NCBI GenBank assembly: GCA_947447525.1
Contig: CANFJL010000006.1
Coordinates: 110,469-174,468, forward strand
Direction: 5' to 3'
Origin: Flavobacteriales bacterium
GTDB taxonomy: Bacteria > Bacteroidota > Bacteroidia > Flavobacteriales_D > Crocinitomicaceae
DNA length: 64,000 nucleotides
Shown: piece by piece, positions 33,249 to 41,950 of the stretch
Numbering within the stretch: the stretch's first letter is position 1
Layout of the letters: the number at the start of each line of letters is the position of its first letter
Translations under genes and position numbers: made by a program
The notes under the pieces: model-generated
Seen by the model: only the letters and a program-made list of their open reading frames with translations
Database searches by the model: none
Told to the model about the DNA's origin: nothing

Positions 33249-33896
33249 ATGAAAACAATCAAACAACTTTCGTTACTTGGACTTGCAATATTGCTTATCC
33301 TGAATTCTTGTACCATTGAAAAACGGGTTCATTTGCCTGGATATCATGTTGAATGGAAAAATGGAATGCGTCATTCTAACAAGCAAGAATTAGTAATTAA
33401 GGACAATGAGGCACAGATAGAAAAAAATCAAATCAAGACTGTTGAACAATCAGAAAAGGCAGTCAATACGACTGACATTGTTTTAGTATCGACAACAAAT
33501 GATGATAACATTAGTGCATCGATGGACAATGACGCTATTATTATTCCATCTCAAAAAACAGTTGCGTTTGATAAAAAAGTAAACGCTATTACTAGCAAGG
33601 TGAATTCTACTTCCGAGACTAAAACAGTAATTGTAAGCAAAGAAAGCAAGGCCAAAATGAAATCAGAGAAAAATAATTCTGATGATGGCAGTGGAAAAAG
33701 TCAATTGGTGGCATTACTTCTATGCTTTTTCGTTGGAGTTCTTGGTATTCATAGATTTTATCTCGGCTATACAGGAATAGGAATTTTAATGCTATTTACT
33801 GGTGGTCTTTGTGGACTTTTATTACTTATTGACTTTATACGCATACTCACAGGAGATTTAAAGCCAAGAGATGGTGACTATTCAGAAAAATTATAA
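33249..33896 (+). CDS. TM2 domain-containing lipoprotein
   Basis: A 215-residue protein. A lipobox is present (ILLILNSCTIEKRV, Cys near residue 21). A Lys/Asn/Ser-rich linker leads to a C-terminal TM2 domain: two hydrophobic helices with the turn motif GVLGIHRFYLGYTGIG between them, then LLLIDFIRIL. TM2 proteins of Bacteroidota often have this layout with SCTIEKRVHLPGYHVEWK-type mature starts; the role is unknown. The DUF2752 gene follows after 6 bases, a common pairing. Confidence 0.88.
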   Translation: MKTIKQLSLLGLAILLILNSCTIEKRVHLPGYHVEWKNGMRHSNKQELVIKDNEAQIEKNQIKTVEQSEKAVNTTDIVLVSTTNDDNISASMDNDAIIIPSQKTVAFDKKVNAITSKVNSTSETKTVIVSKESKAKMKSEKNNSDDGSGKSQLVALLLCFFVGVLGIHRFYLGYTGIGILMLFTGGLCGLLLLIDFIRILTGDLKPRDGDYSEKL

Positions 33897-33902
33897 AAGT
33901 AA

Positions 33903-34208
33903 TTGAGAAAAAAATTTTACTATCTATACATCAGCGGGTTATTATTACTTCCTTTGGTTTTAATAATTTTACCCGCTGATTTTTTTAATAAGGGACAATC
34001 TTTATGTTTGTCGGTCCTTATCTTCGATGTTCAATGTTATGGATGTGGAATGACTCGAGCAATACAGCACATTCTTCATCTTGACTTTGCAGTAGCATAC
34101 GCTTTTAATAAATTATCATTTATTGTTTTTCCTGTTTTGATAGTGGTATGGTTCGGTGAAATAAGACGGATCTATCGAAAAATAAAAAAAAAACAGCGAG
34201 CAATCTGA
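33903..34208 (+). CDS. DUF2752 membrane protein
   Basis: A 101-residue membrane protein with two or three hydrophobic segments. The conserved Cys-Gly-Cys-Gly pattern with Thr-Arg (CYGCGMTRAI) marks the DUF2752 family. The start is a TTG at 33903, 6 bases after the TM2 gene stop; no closer ATG exists in frame before the family region. Function unknown. The next 259 bases hold no gene that I can support. Confidence 0.8.
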   Translation: MRKKFYYLYISGLLLLPLVLIILPADFFNKGQSLCLSVLIFDVQCYGCGMTRAIQHILHLDFAVAYAFNKLSFIVFPVLIVVWFGEIRRIYRKIKKKQRAI

Positions 34209-34467
34209 AAATTATTAATTATAAAGCGCGTTCGGAAGGAAAAGAGTGGGAGGCTTCTCTTATGATTTACTTTTTAAATAATAATTTATTTATTGATTCG
34301 GAAGCCCCATTTAACAAAAATGAGGCGACAAAAATGAATAAATGTGACATGTAATTAAAGCCTTCTTCCTTAATTTATTGATGCGAAGTAGTGATTAAAT
34401 CGTGGATTAAATTCCAAATCTCTTGTTATACCAAAGAAATACTTAGAAAAAAGTTTAACTTTAGACC

Positions 34468-34749
34468 ATGTTATCTACGCATCAGGAAAATATTATTAAA
34501 ACAATTACCCAAAGGATTAAGCCTACACTAGTTGGTGTATTTGGTTCTTATGCTCGTGGAGAGGAAAATGATAAAAGTGATCTCGATATATTAATTGATT
34601 TCGATATGAAAGTTGATCTTATTGAGTTGATTGGTATGGAACAAGAGCTTTCAGAGTTACTTGGAATCAAAGTTGATTTGATTACTTTGCGATCAGTAAA
34701 TGCATATTTGAAACCGTACATAGAGTCGGATTTAATTAGACTGATATGA
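34468..34749 (+). CDS. mntA: MntA-type nucleotidyltransferase antitoxin
   Basis: A 93-residue minimal nucleotidyltransferase. The active site GSYARGEENDKSDLDILID fits GSx10DxD exactly, and a further Asp lies in KVDLITL. In studied type VII systems, MntA AMP-modifies its partner HepT and silences it. It precedes and overlaps the HEPN gene by 4 bases, so the two are one operon. The gene symbol is applied by family resemblance only. Confidence 0.88.
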   Translation: MLSTHQENIIKTITQRIKPTLVGVFGSYARGEENDKSDLDILIDFDMKVDLIELIGMEQELSELLGIKVDLITLRSVNAYLKPYIESDLIRLI

Positions 34750-35093
34750 AAAAAAATCCTATTATTTACATTGCTCATATTAGCGATTGCATTTCTAGGA
34801 TAAAAATATATACAGAAGGTATAGATGAAACTGGGTTCTTACAGAATAATCTTATTCAAGATGCTGTAATTCGAAATTTTGAAATAATCGGTGAAGCAAC
34901 AAAAAAAATAAATGAGGATTTCCGCTCAAAGTATTCGGAAATTGAATGGAAGAAAATCGCAGGAATGCGTGACAAATTAATTCATGATTATATTGGTGTG
35001 GACCTCTGGGCAGTTTGGGGTGTAGTTGAGAATATTATTCCAATTCTAGATCTAAAAATCAAAGAAATTATAAAGAAAGAGAAGGAGGTTTAA
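34746..35093 (+). CDS. hepT: HepT-type HEPN domain toxin (DUF86)
   Basis: A 115-residue HEPN-domain protein of the DUF86 family. The RNase-like motif RDKLIHDY fits Rx4HxY, with the Tyr that is AMPylated in characterised systems. The preceding helix RNFEIIGEATKKI is typical of the family. HEPN toxins cleave RNA. It overlaps the nucleotidyltransferase by 4 bases. The order here is antitoxin first; in the best-known pair the toxin gene comes first. Confidence 0.88.
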   Translation: MKKNPIIYIAHISDCISRIKIYTEGIDETGFLQNNLIQDAVIRNFEIIGEATKKINEDFRSKYSEIEWKKIAGMRDKLIHDYIGVDLWAVWGVVENIIPILDLKIKEIIKKEKEV

Positions 35094-35122
35094 ATTTAAT
35101 TAATCTAATACCAATCCTCCAA

Positions 35123-36124
35123 TTACTTTAAAATATCAACTTTAGAAATTCTAATTATTCTTCCCTTAGTGCTCGAAGCATAAATAAATTTTTTATCCGA
35201 ACATATACTAAAGCAGTTTTCATTGCTGAGTCGAACCCAAGTAGCTCCATTGTCCCTCGAATAATCGATTCCATTGGTTCCGCAAGTATAGTAAACACCA
35301 TTGGTGTAATATACACAGGAACGATACCCAAAAGGACCAACAGAGGAGGGGCTCCAATGTAAACCTCCGTCCTTGGTAATAAAACAAACTTTATCATTGG
35401 AATTCGGTGCAAGGTAATCTCCTCCAACGACAACCCCATTGCTATTGTCTTTCATTGCCAATGAAAAGGCGCCACTGGCATTACTGTTCTTAAAAGGAAG
35501 TTCGCACTGAATCCATGTTTTACCTTTGTCTAAGCTCTTAAAAAATCGCGATTTTTCACCACCAGAAACAAAATAATAAACTCCATTGATGATTTGAACC
35601 GTACTTCCGCTTGCTGCAAATCCAGCTTCTCCATCGAAAGAGGAAAGAGTAGGGGTGATTTTCTCCCAATGTTTCAAATCGCTCGAATGAAATAAAGAAA
35701 ATTTATTGTCCACAGGATCTCCCATGACTAATGCCTCGTTATTTTCAATTGCCATTCCATCTAGAAATAACTTTGGATTTAAAGCTGTAGTGATCAAGTG
35801 AATCAGTTGGGTAGGTTTATGGTATCTTAATTTAAGAATACTGCTATTATCAGCGCTCTGCATAGCGTATACCGTGTTTTTGTGAATTGCTAGATCTCTA
35901 ATTTCAGGAAAAGTATCCTTTGAATTAAGGGATTGACTTTTACCATTTCTGATGTTGTACCGAATAACTTCTCCGTTGTTGTTCCCAAGGAAAATAAAGT
36001 GGCCTTTTATTGCTATACCTCTCGCATGTATTGGTTTATTGCAATATTGCATTATTACAATTTCTTGTGCGAAGAAAGATGACAACTGAAGGGAGAAGAA
36101 AAGAATAAGTAGGTTTTTTATCAT
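35123..36124 (-). CDS. Secreted beta-propeller protein with Asp-box/BNR-like repeats
   Basis: A 333-residue protein with a signal peptide (about residues 1-18, ending SFFAQ). It shows sialidase/Ycf48-like propeller repeats: KSLDKGKTWIQCELP, TKDGGLHWSPSSVG and SRDNGATWVRL, each an Asp-box. There is no T9SS C-terminal signal, so it is probably periplasmic or outer-membrane associated. The ligand or substrate is unknown; similar proteins are often misnamed oxidoreductases. Confidence 0.8.
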   Translation of the reverse strand: MIKNLLILFFSLQLSSFFAQEIVIMQYCNKPIHARGIAIKGHFIFLGNNNGEVIRYNIRNGKSQSLNSKDTFPEIRDLAIHKNTVYAMQSADNSSILKLRYHKPTQLIHLITTALNPKLFLDGMAIENNEALVMGDPVDNKFSLFHSSDLKHWEKITPTLSSFDGEAGFAASGSTVQIINGVYYFVSGGEKSRFFKSLDKGKTWIQCELPFKNSNASGAFSLAMKDNSNGVVVGGDYLAPNSNDKVCFITKDGGLHWSPSSVGPFGYRSCVYYTNGVYYTCGTNGIDYSRDNGATWVRLSNENCFSICSDKKFIYASSTKGRIIRISKVDILK

Positions 36125-36154
36125 TATTGAAATCTAGGATAAATGAAAGTCACT

Positions 36155-37069
36155 TTATCTAAATTGCTTGTTAAAGCGTTGTTCTTGTTCTAATCTTAAG
36201 GCATTAAGATCAGCAGGTAAATCTCTTTTCCAACGTTTATGAGACCACATCCACAGATAAGGCTTCTTCTTGATTTGTTGTTCCAATAACTCAGTATGCT
36301 GTTGGGTGATTGCACCCCATTTCAAATCTTTTGGGTTATCAGTTATCAAAGTAAGCGTCATTTCATATCCTCCGTAACGAACTTTATCGATGTTAAAATA
36401 GACCACTGCTAAATCATAAATGTTCGCCAAGGATTCTGTTCCGAATTGAACGGCAGTTTCTTGATTAAGAAAGTTCATCCAATAACTTTTATTCGTATCT
36501 CCAGGACTTTGATCTCCAAGCATAAGCAAGGTGTATGGATTTTTTTCTTCCGCTAATGATTCTTTGTAATTTTTAGAATGGATGACTTTCAATCCAAAGC
36601 GTTCTCTTTTATTATTAATTGCTTGTCCCCAAAATTTATTACTCATAGGCATTCCTAAACCAAAGGCTTTTCCATTAAATTGAAAGGATTGACTGGTAAT
36701 CAACCATTCCCAATTACCGTAATGCCCACCGATTAAGATTACGCTTTTTTGCTTTTTTAATAAATCATTAACTACTTCAGGATTAGTAATTTTAAATCGT
36801 TTACTTAATTCTTTTTTAGATATCGTAAGATTTTTAATTCCTTCAATTATTACCTGACTTAAGTGAAGATAAAAGGCTTGCATGATAAATTCATGTTCTT
36901 TCGCTGTCTTTTCTGGAAAGCTATTTTGAATATTTGATTTGACTACTTTTTTCCTGTAGGAAATTACATAGTAACACATAAAATAGATAATAGGACTGAG
37001 TCCATATAAAAGATACAAGGGTAAGTGGGAAAGGGGCAAGACGAAAAGATAATATATGATTCTATTCAT
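36155..37069 (-). CDS. LpxL/HtrB-family lipid A-type acyltransferase
   Basis: A 304-residue membrane-anchored acyltransferase of the LpxL/LpxM family, which adds secondary acyl chains to lipid A or related lipids. The catalytic HX4E motif is HYGNWEW, preceded by the membrane span and KSVILIGG. Other family marks are LMLGDQSP and QFGTESLANIYDLAVVY. It begins within the last 8 bases of rarA, on the same strand, so the two form an operon. Confidence 0.9.
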   Translation of the reverse strand: MNRIIYYLFVLPLSHLPLYLLYGLSPIIYFMCYYVISYRKKVVKSNIQNSFPEKTAKEHEFIMQAFYLHLSQVIIEGIKNLTISKKELSKRFKITNPEVVNDLLKKQKSVILIGGHYGNWEWLITSQSFQFNGKAFGLGMPMSNKFWGQAINNKRERFGLKVIHSKNYKESLAEEKNPYTLLMLGDQSPGDTNKSYWMNFLNQETAVQFGTESLANIYDLAVVYFNIDKVRYGGYEMTLTLITDNPKDLKWGAITQQHTELLEQQIKKKPYLWMWSHKRWKRDLPADLNALRLEQEQRFNKQFR

Positions 37070-38351
37070 TCGGCTTATATTTTTCTTTCCAATTTCTTTC
37101 TATAGATTTTCCAATTTCTTGTTCTTTTGCGCTACTTCCAGCTTTAAAGAAATTCTTCCCAATCAATTCTTCCGGTAGGAATTCTTGTTCCTTGAAATTA
37201 TTTGGATAATCATGCGAATAAAAATAACCTAAGCCATAACCCAATTCTTTCATGAGTGCAGTGGGAGCATTTCTTAAAGGTAATGGCACGCCTAAATCAC
37301 CAGTTTCTCTTACCGTTTCCTGTGCTTTATTGATCGCCATATAGGAAGCATTACCTTTTGGTGATGTTGCTAAATAAAGCGTGCATTGAGACAAGATTAT
37401 TCTAGCTTCAGGAAATCCAACTGCTTCAACAGCTTGAAAACAATTGGTCGCAATTAATAAGGCATTTGGATTGGCTAGGCCAATATCTTCAGAGGCAGAA
37501 ATAATTAATCTTCTTGCAATAAATTTTGGGTCTTCGCCACCTTCAACCATTCTTGCTAACCAATATACAGCAGCATTAGGATCGCTTCCGCGAATAGATT
37601 TTATGAAGGCTGAAATAATATCATAGTGTTGTTCCCCATCTTTATCATAACGAACTAAACTTTGCTGTGCATTTTTATGGACAACTTCATCGTTAATTTC
37701 TATTGTATCTGCATTTTGAAAAGTACTTACAATAATTTCAAAAATGGTTAATAGCTTTCTAGCGTCTCCGCCGGATAAAAGGAGCAGCGCGTTGAGCTCA
37801 GTTAATTTAAATGTCTTTGTTTTAAGGAAAGTGTCCTTTTCAATCGCTCTTTGGAGTAAAAGGATTAAATCTGTTTTTGTGTGTTCTTTTAAGGTATAAA
37901 CTTGGCATCGCGACAATAAAGCGGAAATGACTTCAAAAGATGGGTTTTCTGTTGTTGCCCCAATTAAGGTGATAGTCCCTTTTTCAACAGCACCAAGGAG
38001 TGAGTCTTGTTGGGATTTTGAGAAGCGATGTATTTCATCAATAAAAAGTATCGTTCCTTTCTCTTGAAACATTCCGGCATTTTCAACACGCTGAATTACT
38101 TCGCGCACATCTTTCACTCCTGAAGATATAGCTGATAAGGATTGAAAGGGTCTGTTTAGGTGTTGTGCAATGAGATAAGCCAAGGTAGTTTTTCCTACAC
38201 CTGGAGGTCCCCAAAGGATCATTGATGGAACCATCCCCCCATCTAAGGCTCTTCTCAGGGAAGCATCTTTCTTCAATAAATGATCTTGACCGATATAGTC
38301 ATCCAAAATAATTGGACGCATACGTTCGGCTAAAGGGGCATTTTGAATCAT
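37062..38351 (-). CDS. rarA: Replication-associated recombination protein A (RarA/MgsA)
   Basis: A 429-residue AAA+ ATPase that acts at stalled replication forks. Walker A is WGPPGVGKTTLA, Walker B ILFIDEIHRFSKSQQDSLL, sensor 1 GATTENPSFEV, and the C-terminal helical domain contains SDPNAAVYWLARMVEGGEDP and ASEDIGLANP, both diagnostic. Length is typical. A terminator separates it from the upstream rpsA on the same strand. Confidence 0.96.
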   Translation of the reverse strand: MIQNAPLAERMRPIILDDYIGQDHLLKKDASLRRALDGGMVPSMILWGPPGVGKTTLAYLIAQHLNRPFQSLSAISSGVKDVREVIQRVENAGMFQEKGTILFIDEIHRFSKSQQDSLLGAVEKGTITLIGATTENPSFEVISALLSRCQVYTLKEHTKTDLILLLQRAIEKDTFLKTKTFKLTELNALLLLSGGDARKLLTIFEIIVSTFQNADTIEINDEVVHKNAQQSLVRYDKDGEQHYDIISAFIKSIRGSDPNAAVYWLARMVEGGEDPKFIARRLIISASEDIGLANPNALLIATNCFQAVEAVGFPEARIILSQCTLYLATSPKGNASYMAINKAQETVRETGDLGVPLPLRNAPTALMKELGYGLGYFYSHDYPNNFKEQEFLPEELIGKNFFKAGSSAKEQEIGKSIERNWKEKYKPNE

Positions 38352-38400
38352 GATGTAAATTTAAGCGGTATCTTCAAGTATCCAATAAATTTGGAGAAAA

Positions 38401-38430
38401 AAAAAAGAGAGGCCAATGACCTCTCTTTTT
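38401..38430 (-). terminator. Terminator after rpsA
   Basis: An inverted repeat of GAGAGG (38407-38412) and CCTCTC (38420-38425) with a 7-base loop, flanked by an A-run and a T-run on the other side, so it can work in both directions. On the minus strand it lies directly after rpsA and before rarA. Confidence 0.85.
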
Positions 38431-38448
38431 TTTATTTAGAATGTGAGA

Positions 38449-40260
38449 TTACTCTCCTTTTTCCATTTTAGCTTTCAATGCAGACAAGGCATCTAAATCT
38501 CCCAAAGTTGATTTCTCAGAGTTTTGGTTGTTAGCTTTAACTGCTTGATCTGTATTAGAAGGAGCCTTCTTAGTAGAAGCACTCTTAGTTGCTTTCGCAG
38601 CATTTGTTGATGATGCAGACGGTTTGTCTTCACCTTCTTCAAATAAACGTGTATGAGAAACAACAATTTTCTTAGATTCTTTATTGAATTCAATTACTTT
38701 GAAATCTAAAGTTTCCTCAAGACCAGCATTGGTTCCGTCTTCTTTCTTCAAGTGCTTAGCAGGACAAATCCCTTCAACACCATAAGGAAGCGCAACAATA
38801 CCTGATTTATCTTTCATTTCGATAATGGTACCTTGATGAATAGATCCTTCAGCGAAAGTAGATTCAAATACATCCCATGGATTCTCTTCTAATTGTTTGT
38901 GACCTAAAGAAATTCTTCGGTTTTCACGATCGATTTCCAATACAATTACTTGCATTTCGTCACCTACTTTACAGAATTCAGATGGGTGCTTGATTTTCTT
39001 TTGCCAAGATAAGTCAGAGATGTGAATTAATCCATCAACTCCTTCTTCTAATTCAACAAATACACCAAAATTAGTGAAGTTTCTAACCTTAGCAGAGTGC
39101 TTAGATTGAACCGCATATTTGGTTTCGATTGCATTCCATGGATCTGGCATCAATTGCTTAATACCTAAAGACATTTTGCGTTCTTCACGATCTAAAGTCA
39201 AAATAACTGCTTCAACTGCATCTCCAATTTTCATGAAGTCTTGTGCAGAACGAAGGTGTTGTGACCAGCTCATTTCTGAAACGTGGATTAATCCTTCAAC
39301 ACCAGCAGCGATTTCGATGAATGCACCGTAATCAGCCATAACTACAACTTTACCAGCAACTTTATCACCTACATTAAGCGCAGTGTCTAAAGAATCCCAT
39401 GGATGTGGTTGTAATTGTTTTAATCCTAAAGCAATACGTTTCTTCTCGTCATCAAAGTCAAGAATAACAACATTGATTTTTTGGTCTAATTCCAACATTT
39501 CTTCTGGATGCGTTACGCGACCCCAAGATAAATCTGTGATGTGAATTAATCCATCAACTCCACCTAAATCGATGAAGACACCGTATGAAGTGATATTTTT
39601 AACGATACCTTCTAATACTTGACCTTTTTCAAGTTTAGAGATAATTTGTTTTTTCTGCTCTTCAATTTCTGCTTCGATCAATGCTTTGTGAGAAACAACA
39701 ACGTTTCTAAATTCTTCATTGATTTTAACAACCTTGAATTCCATGTTCTTTCCAACATAGATATCATAATCGCGAATTGGTTTAACATCGATTTGAGAAC
39801 CAGGTAAAAATGCCTCGATTCCAAAAACATCAACGATTAAACCACCTTTAGTTCTACATTTAACAAAACCAGTGATGATTTCACCTGTGCGCAATACATC
39901 ATTCACTCTTAACCAAGCACTGTGCATACGCGCAGTTCTGTGAGAAACAACTAATTGTCCTGTTTTGTCTTCTTGACACTCAACATAAATGTCAACTGAA
40001 TCACCAACTTTTAAATCTTGGTTATAACGGAATTCGTTTGCTGCAATTACTCCTTCAGATTTGTAGCCAATGTTAACAATGACTTCTTTCTTAGTAATTA
40101 AAACAACTGTTCCTTGAATAACTTCCTTTTCGTTGATAGAAGTAAGGGTTTTTTCGTAACGGTCAGACATTTCTGAACGTTCAATTTGGGTGTAACCGTC
40201 TAAAGTTAACGCTTCCCAATCAAAATCTGCAGATCCCTGCGTGGTAGTGTTTTTTGCCAT
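38449..40260 (-). CDS. rpsA: 30S ribosomal protein S1
   Basis: A 603-residue RNA-binding protein with six S1 domains. Domains three to five show the usual GVFIDLGGVDGLIHITDLSW, GAFIEIAAGVEGLIHVSEMS and GVFVELEEGVDGLIHISDLS patterns, and the sixth has GIVALPYGVEGICPAKHL. The C-terminal tail (about residues 555-603) is rich in Ser, Ala and Lys. A short acidic N-terminal segment precedes domain 1. S1 helps load mRNAs onto the small subunit, which matters in Bacteroidota, where Shine-Dalgarno signals are weak. Confidence 0.97.
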   Translation of the reverse strand: MAKNTTTQGSADFDWEALTLDGYTQIERSEMSDRYEKTLTSINEKEVIQGTVVLITKKEVIVNIGYKSEGVIAANEFRYNQDLKVGDSVDIYVECQEDKTGQLVVSHRTARMHSAWLRVNDVLRTGEIITGFVKCRTKGGLIVDVFGIEAFLPGSQIDVKPIRDYDIYVGKNMEFKVVKINEEFRNVVVSHKALIEAEIEEQKKQIISKLEKGQVLEGIVKNITSYGVFIDLGGVDGLIHITDLSWGRVTHPEEMLELDQKINVVILDFDDEKKRIALGLKQLQPHPWDSLDTALNVGDKVAGKVVVMADYGAFIEIAAGVEGLIHVSEMSWSQHLRSAQDFMKIGDAVEAVILTLDREERKMSLGIKQLMPDPWNAIETKYAVQSKHSAKVRNFTNFGVFVELEEGVDGLIHISDLSWQKKIKHPSEFCKVGDEMQVIVLEIDRENRRISLGHKQLEENPWDVFESTFAEGSIHQGTIIEMKDKSGIVALPYGVEGICPAKHLKKEDGTNAGLEETLDFKVIEFNKESKKIVVSHTRLFEEGEDKPSASSTNAAKATKSASTKKAPSNTDQAVKANNQNSEKSTLGDLDALSALKAKMEKGE

Positions 40261-40355
40261 TTGGCTTTAAAGTTTGTATTTCAATAGTCTCTATTCCATT
40301 GAAAGTGGTTAATAATAGTGAGTCGATGCATAGAGATTCGACTTAATTCGGGGTG

Positions 40356-40386
40356 CAAAGTTAAGAATTTCTTTTGTAAATCAAAA
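40356..40386 (-). promoter_or_regulatory. Promoter of rpsA (Bacteroidota type)
   Basis: Read on the minus strand, TAACTTTG (40363-40356) fits the -7 consensus, and TTTTG (40386-40382) lies 18 bases upstream of it, consistent with a -33 element. Transcription would start near 40349, giving a leader of about 90 bases before the rpsA start codon. Confidence 0.6.
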
Positions 40387-40409
40387 TAAAAAGTGATTTT
40401 TCAAACTTT

Positions 40410-41006
40410 TTAATTGTCTTGTGGATTCAAGGGGAAATTGGAGATCAATTCAAATTTATTTCCCTGCATTGCTAGGCATTTTTTCCAAAGTTGATTTTCA
40501 TTGGTAGAAAGAATCATTTCATTAGGAATATTATTAACTGCTATCCAAGAATGCTCTTGCATTTCCTCTTCTAGTTGCTTTTCATCCCAACCAGAATAGC
40601 CGCAAAAAAATCTAACTCTAATAGAAGAATCATTGTTTTCTGGTGATTCATTTTTTAGTAGATCAATTAAAACATCAAAATCACCTCCAAAATATAAACC
40701 TTCCTTTATTTTTTGAGCTCCTGGTATTTTAGAACCTAGATTGTGAATGTAAAATAATTTATCTTGATCAACTGGTCCGCCTATGGCTAGCCGCATATCT
40801 TTCAAAGATTCAATTTCAATAAAAGGGAAGTGTTTATTTTCTATATAATTGTTTAAAACAAATCCAAAACTACTTTCATTATTATGCTCACAGATAAGGA
40901 CCACTGACCTTTTAAAGTAGGGGTCATCCAAAAATGGATCCGAGATGAGTAGACTTCCCGTTCTTGGAATTTGATTGTTTATGAAGGGTAAATTCAGTTT
41001 TTTCAT
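40410..41006 (-). CDS. yqgE: YqgE/AlgH family (UPF0301) protein
   Basis: A 198-residue protein of the UPF0301 family. The N-terminus GSLLISDPFLDDPYFKRSVV and FVLNN are the family signatures, and the central part (KIKEGLYFGGDFDVLIDLL) and FCGYSGWDEKQLEEEM also fit. I start it at 41006 (MKKLNLPF); the frame runs on to 41105, but that start would overlap the divergent phosphatase at 41074. The biochemical role is not established. Confidence 0.92.
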   Translation of the reverse strand: MKKLNLPFINNQIPRTGSLLISDPFLDDPYFKRSVVLICEHNNESSFGFVLNNYIENKHFPFIEIESLKDMRLAIGGPVDQDKLFYIHNLGSKIPGAQKIKEGLYFGGDFDVLIDLLKNESPENNDSSIRVRFFCGYSGWDEKQLEEEMQEHSWIAVNNIPNEMILSTNENQLWKKCLAMQGNKFELISNFPLNPQDN

Positions 41007-41073
41007 TATTATTTCTCTACAATCATACAAACATACAAGAACTTTGTTTTGAATTTCTAACTTTGCGCTTGAA

Positions 41074-41949
41074 ATGAAATATGCTGCAATAGATATTGGA
41101 ACCAATGCCGCCCGATTGTTAATTGGAGAATTGGTTGAAATTAATGGTGTAACCCATTTAAAAAAAGTTTCCTACACTAGGATTCCATTGCGATTGGGTG
41201 AGGATGTTTTTGATCTTGGAAGAATTTCTAAAACTAAATCTGAGGATTTCGTTAAAACAATGCAAGCTTTTCAACTTATTGCAGATATTTTTAAGGTAAA
41301 TGATATTCATGCTGTTGCAACTTCCGCTATGCGTGACGCTGAAAATGGAGATAAAATCGTTCGAAAAATTAGCGAAGAAACGGGAATTGAAATAGAAATT
41401 ATTTCAGGTGATGAAGAAGCACGGATTATCTTCAGTAATTTCTCCAGAATGAATATTGCTAAGGATAGTCCCTATGTGGTGATTGATGTTGGAGGAGGAA
41501 GTACAGAAATTAGTGTTTTTGAAAATGGAAAGCGTCTTGCATCTAAATCTTTTGATGTTGGAACACTCAGAATATTAAAAGATAAAGTCTCCTCTACTAT
41601 ATGGTCAGAAATTCATTTATGGATTGAATCTCATGTCAATCTAACCGAAGATCATTTGATTTTTGGTACAGGAGGAAATATTAATAAGGCACATAAAATG
41701 TTAAATGCAGGATTGGATTCGAGCCTGGGTTTGGAAGCTTTAATAAAACTAAGGTCGGATCTTGCCTCGGTTGATTATGAAGAGCGCATAGAAATTTATC
41801 AATTAAAACCTGATAGAGCAGATGTTATAATTCCCGCATTAGATATTTATATTTACATATTAAAAGAAATTAAGGCAAAGGATATCTTTGTTCCAAAGGT
41901 TGGTTTAACGGATGGAATGATTTTTGAAATGCATAAAAAAGCAAAATAG
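41074..41949 (+). CDS. Ppx/GppA family phosphatase (second copy)
   Basis: A 291-residue short-form Ppx/GppA protein with AAIDIGTNAARLLIGEL at the N-terminus, ATSAMRDAENG, and DVGGGSTEISVF near residue 137. It is divergent from yqgE and ends 1 base before hisS, so it may be co-transcribed with the tRNA synthetase. Compared with the copy at 955 it keeps the same motifs and length, but the sequences are well diverged, so they are not recent duplicates. Confidence 0.92.
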   Translation: MKYAAIDIGTNAARLLIGELVEINGVTHLKKVSYTRIPLRLGEDVFDLGRISKTKSEDFVKTMQAFQLIADIFKVNDIHAVATSAMRDAENGDKIVRKISEETGIEIEIISGDEEARIIFSNFSRMNIAKDSPYVVIDVGGGSTEISVFENGKRLASKSFDVGTLRILKDKVSSTIWSEIHLWIESHVNLTEDHLIFGTGGNINKAHKMLNAGLDSSLGLEALIKLRSDLASVDYEERIEIYQLKPDRADVIIPALDIYIYILKEIKAKDIFVPKVGLTDGMIFEMHKKAK

Positions 41950-41950
41950 T

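Noticed and set aside
34209..34467. Possible small gene between the DUF2752 gene and mntA
   Set aside because: No frame with a plausible start, length and composition was seen; I read it as an intergenic region with no supported feature.
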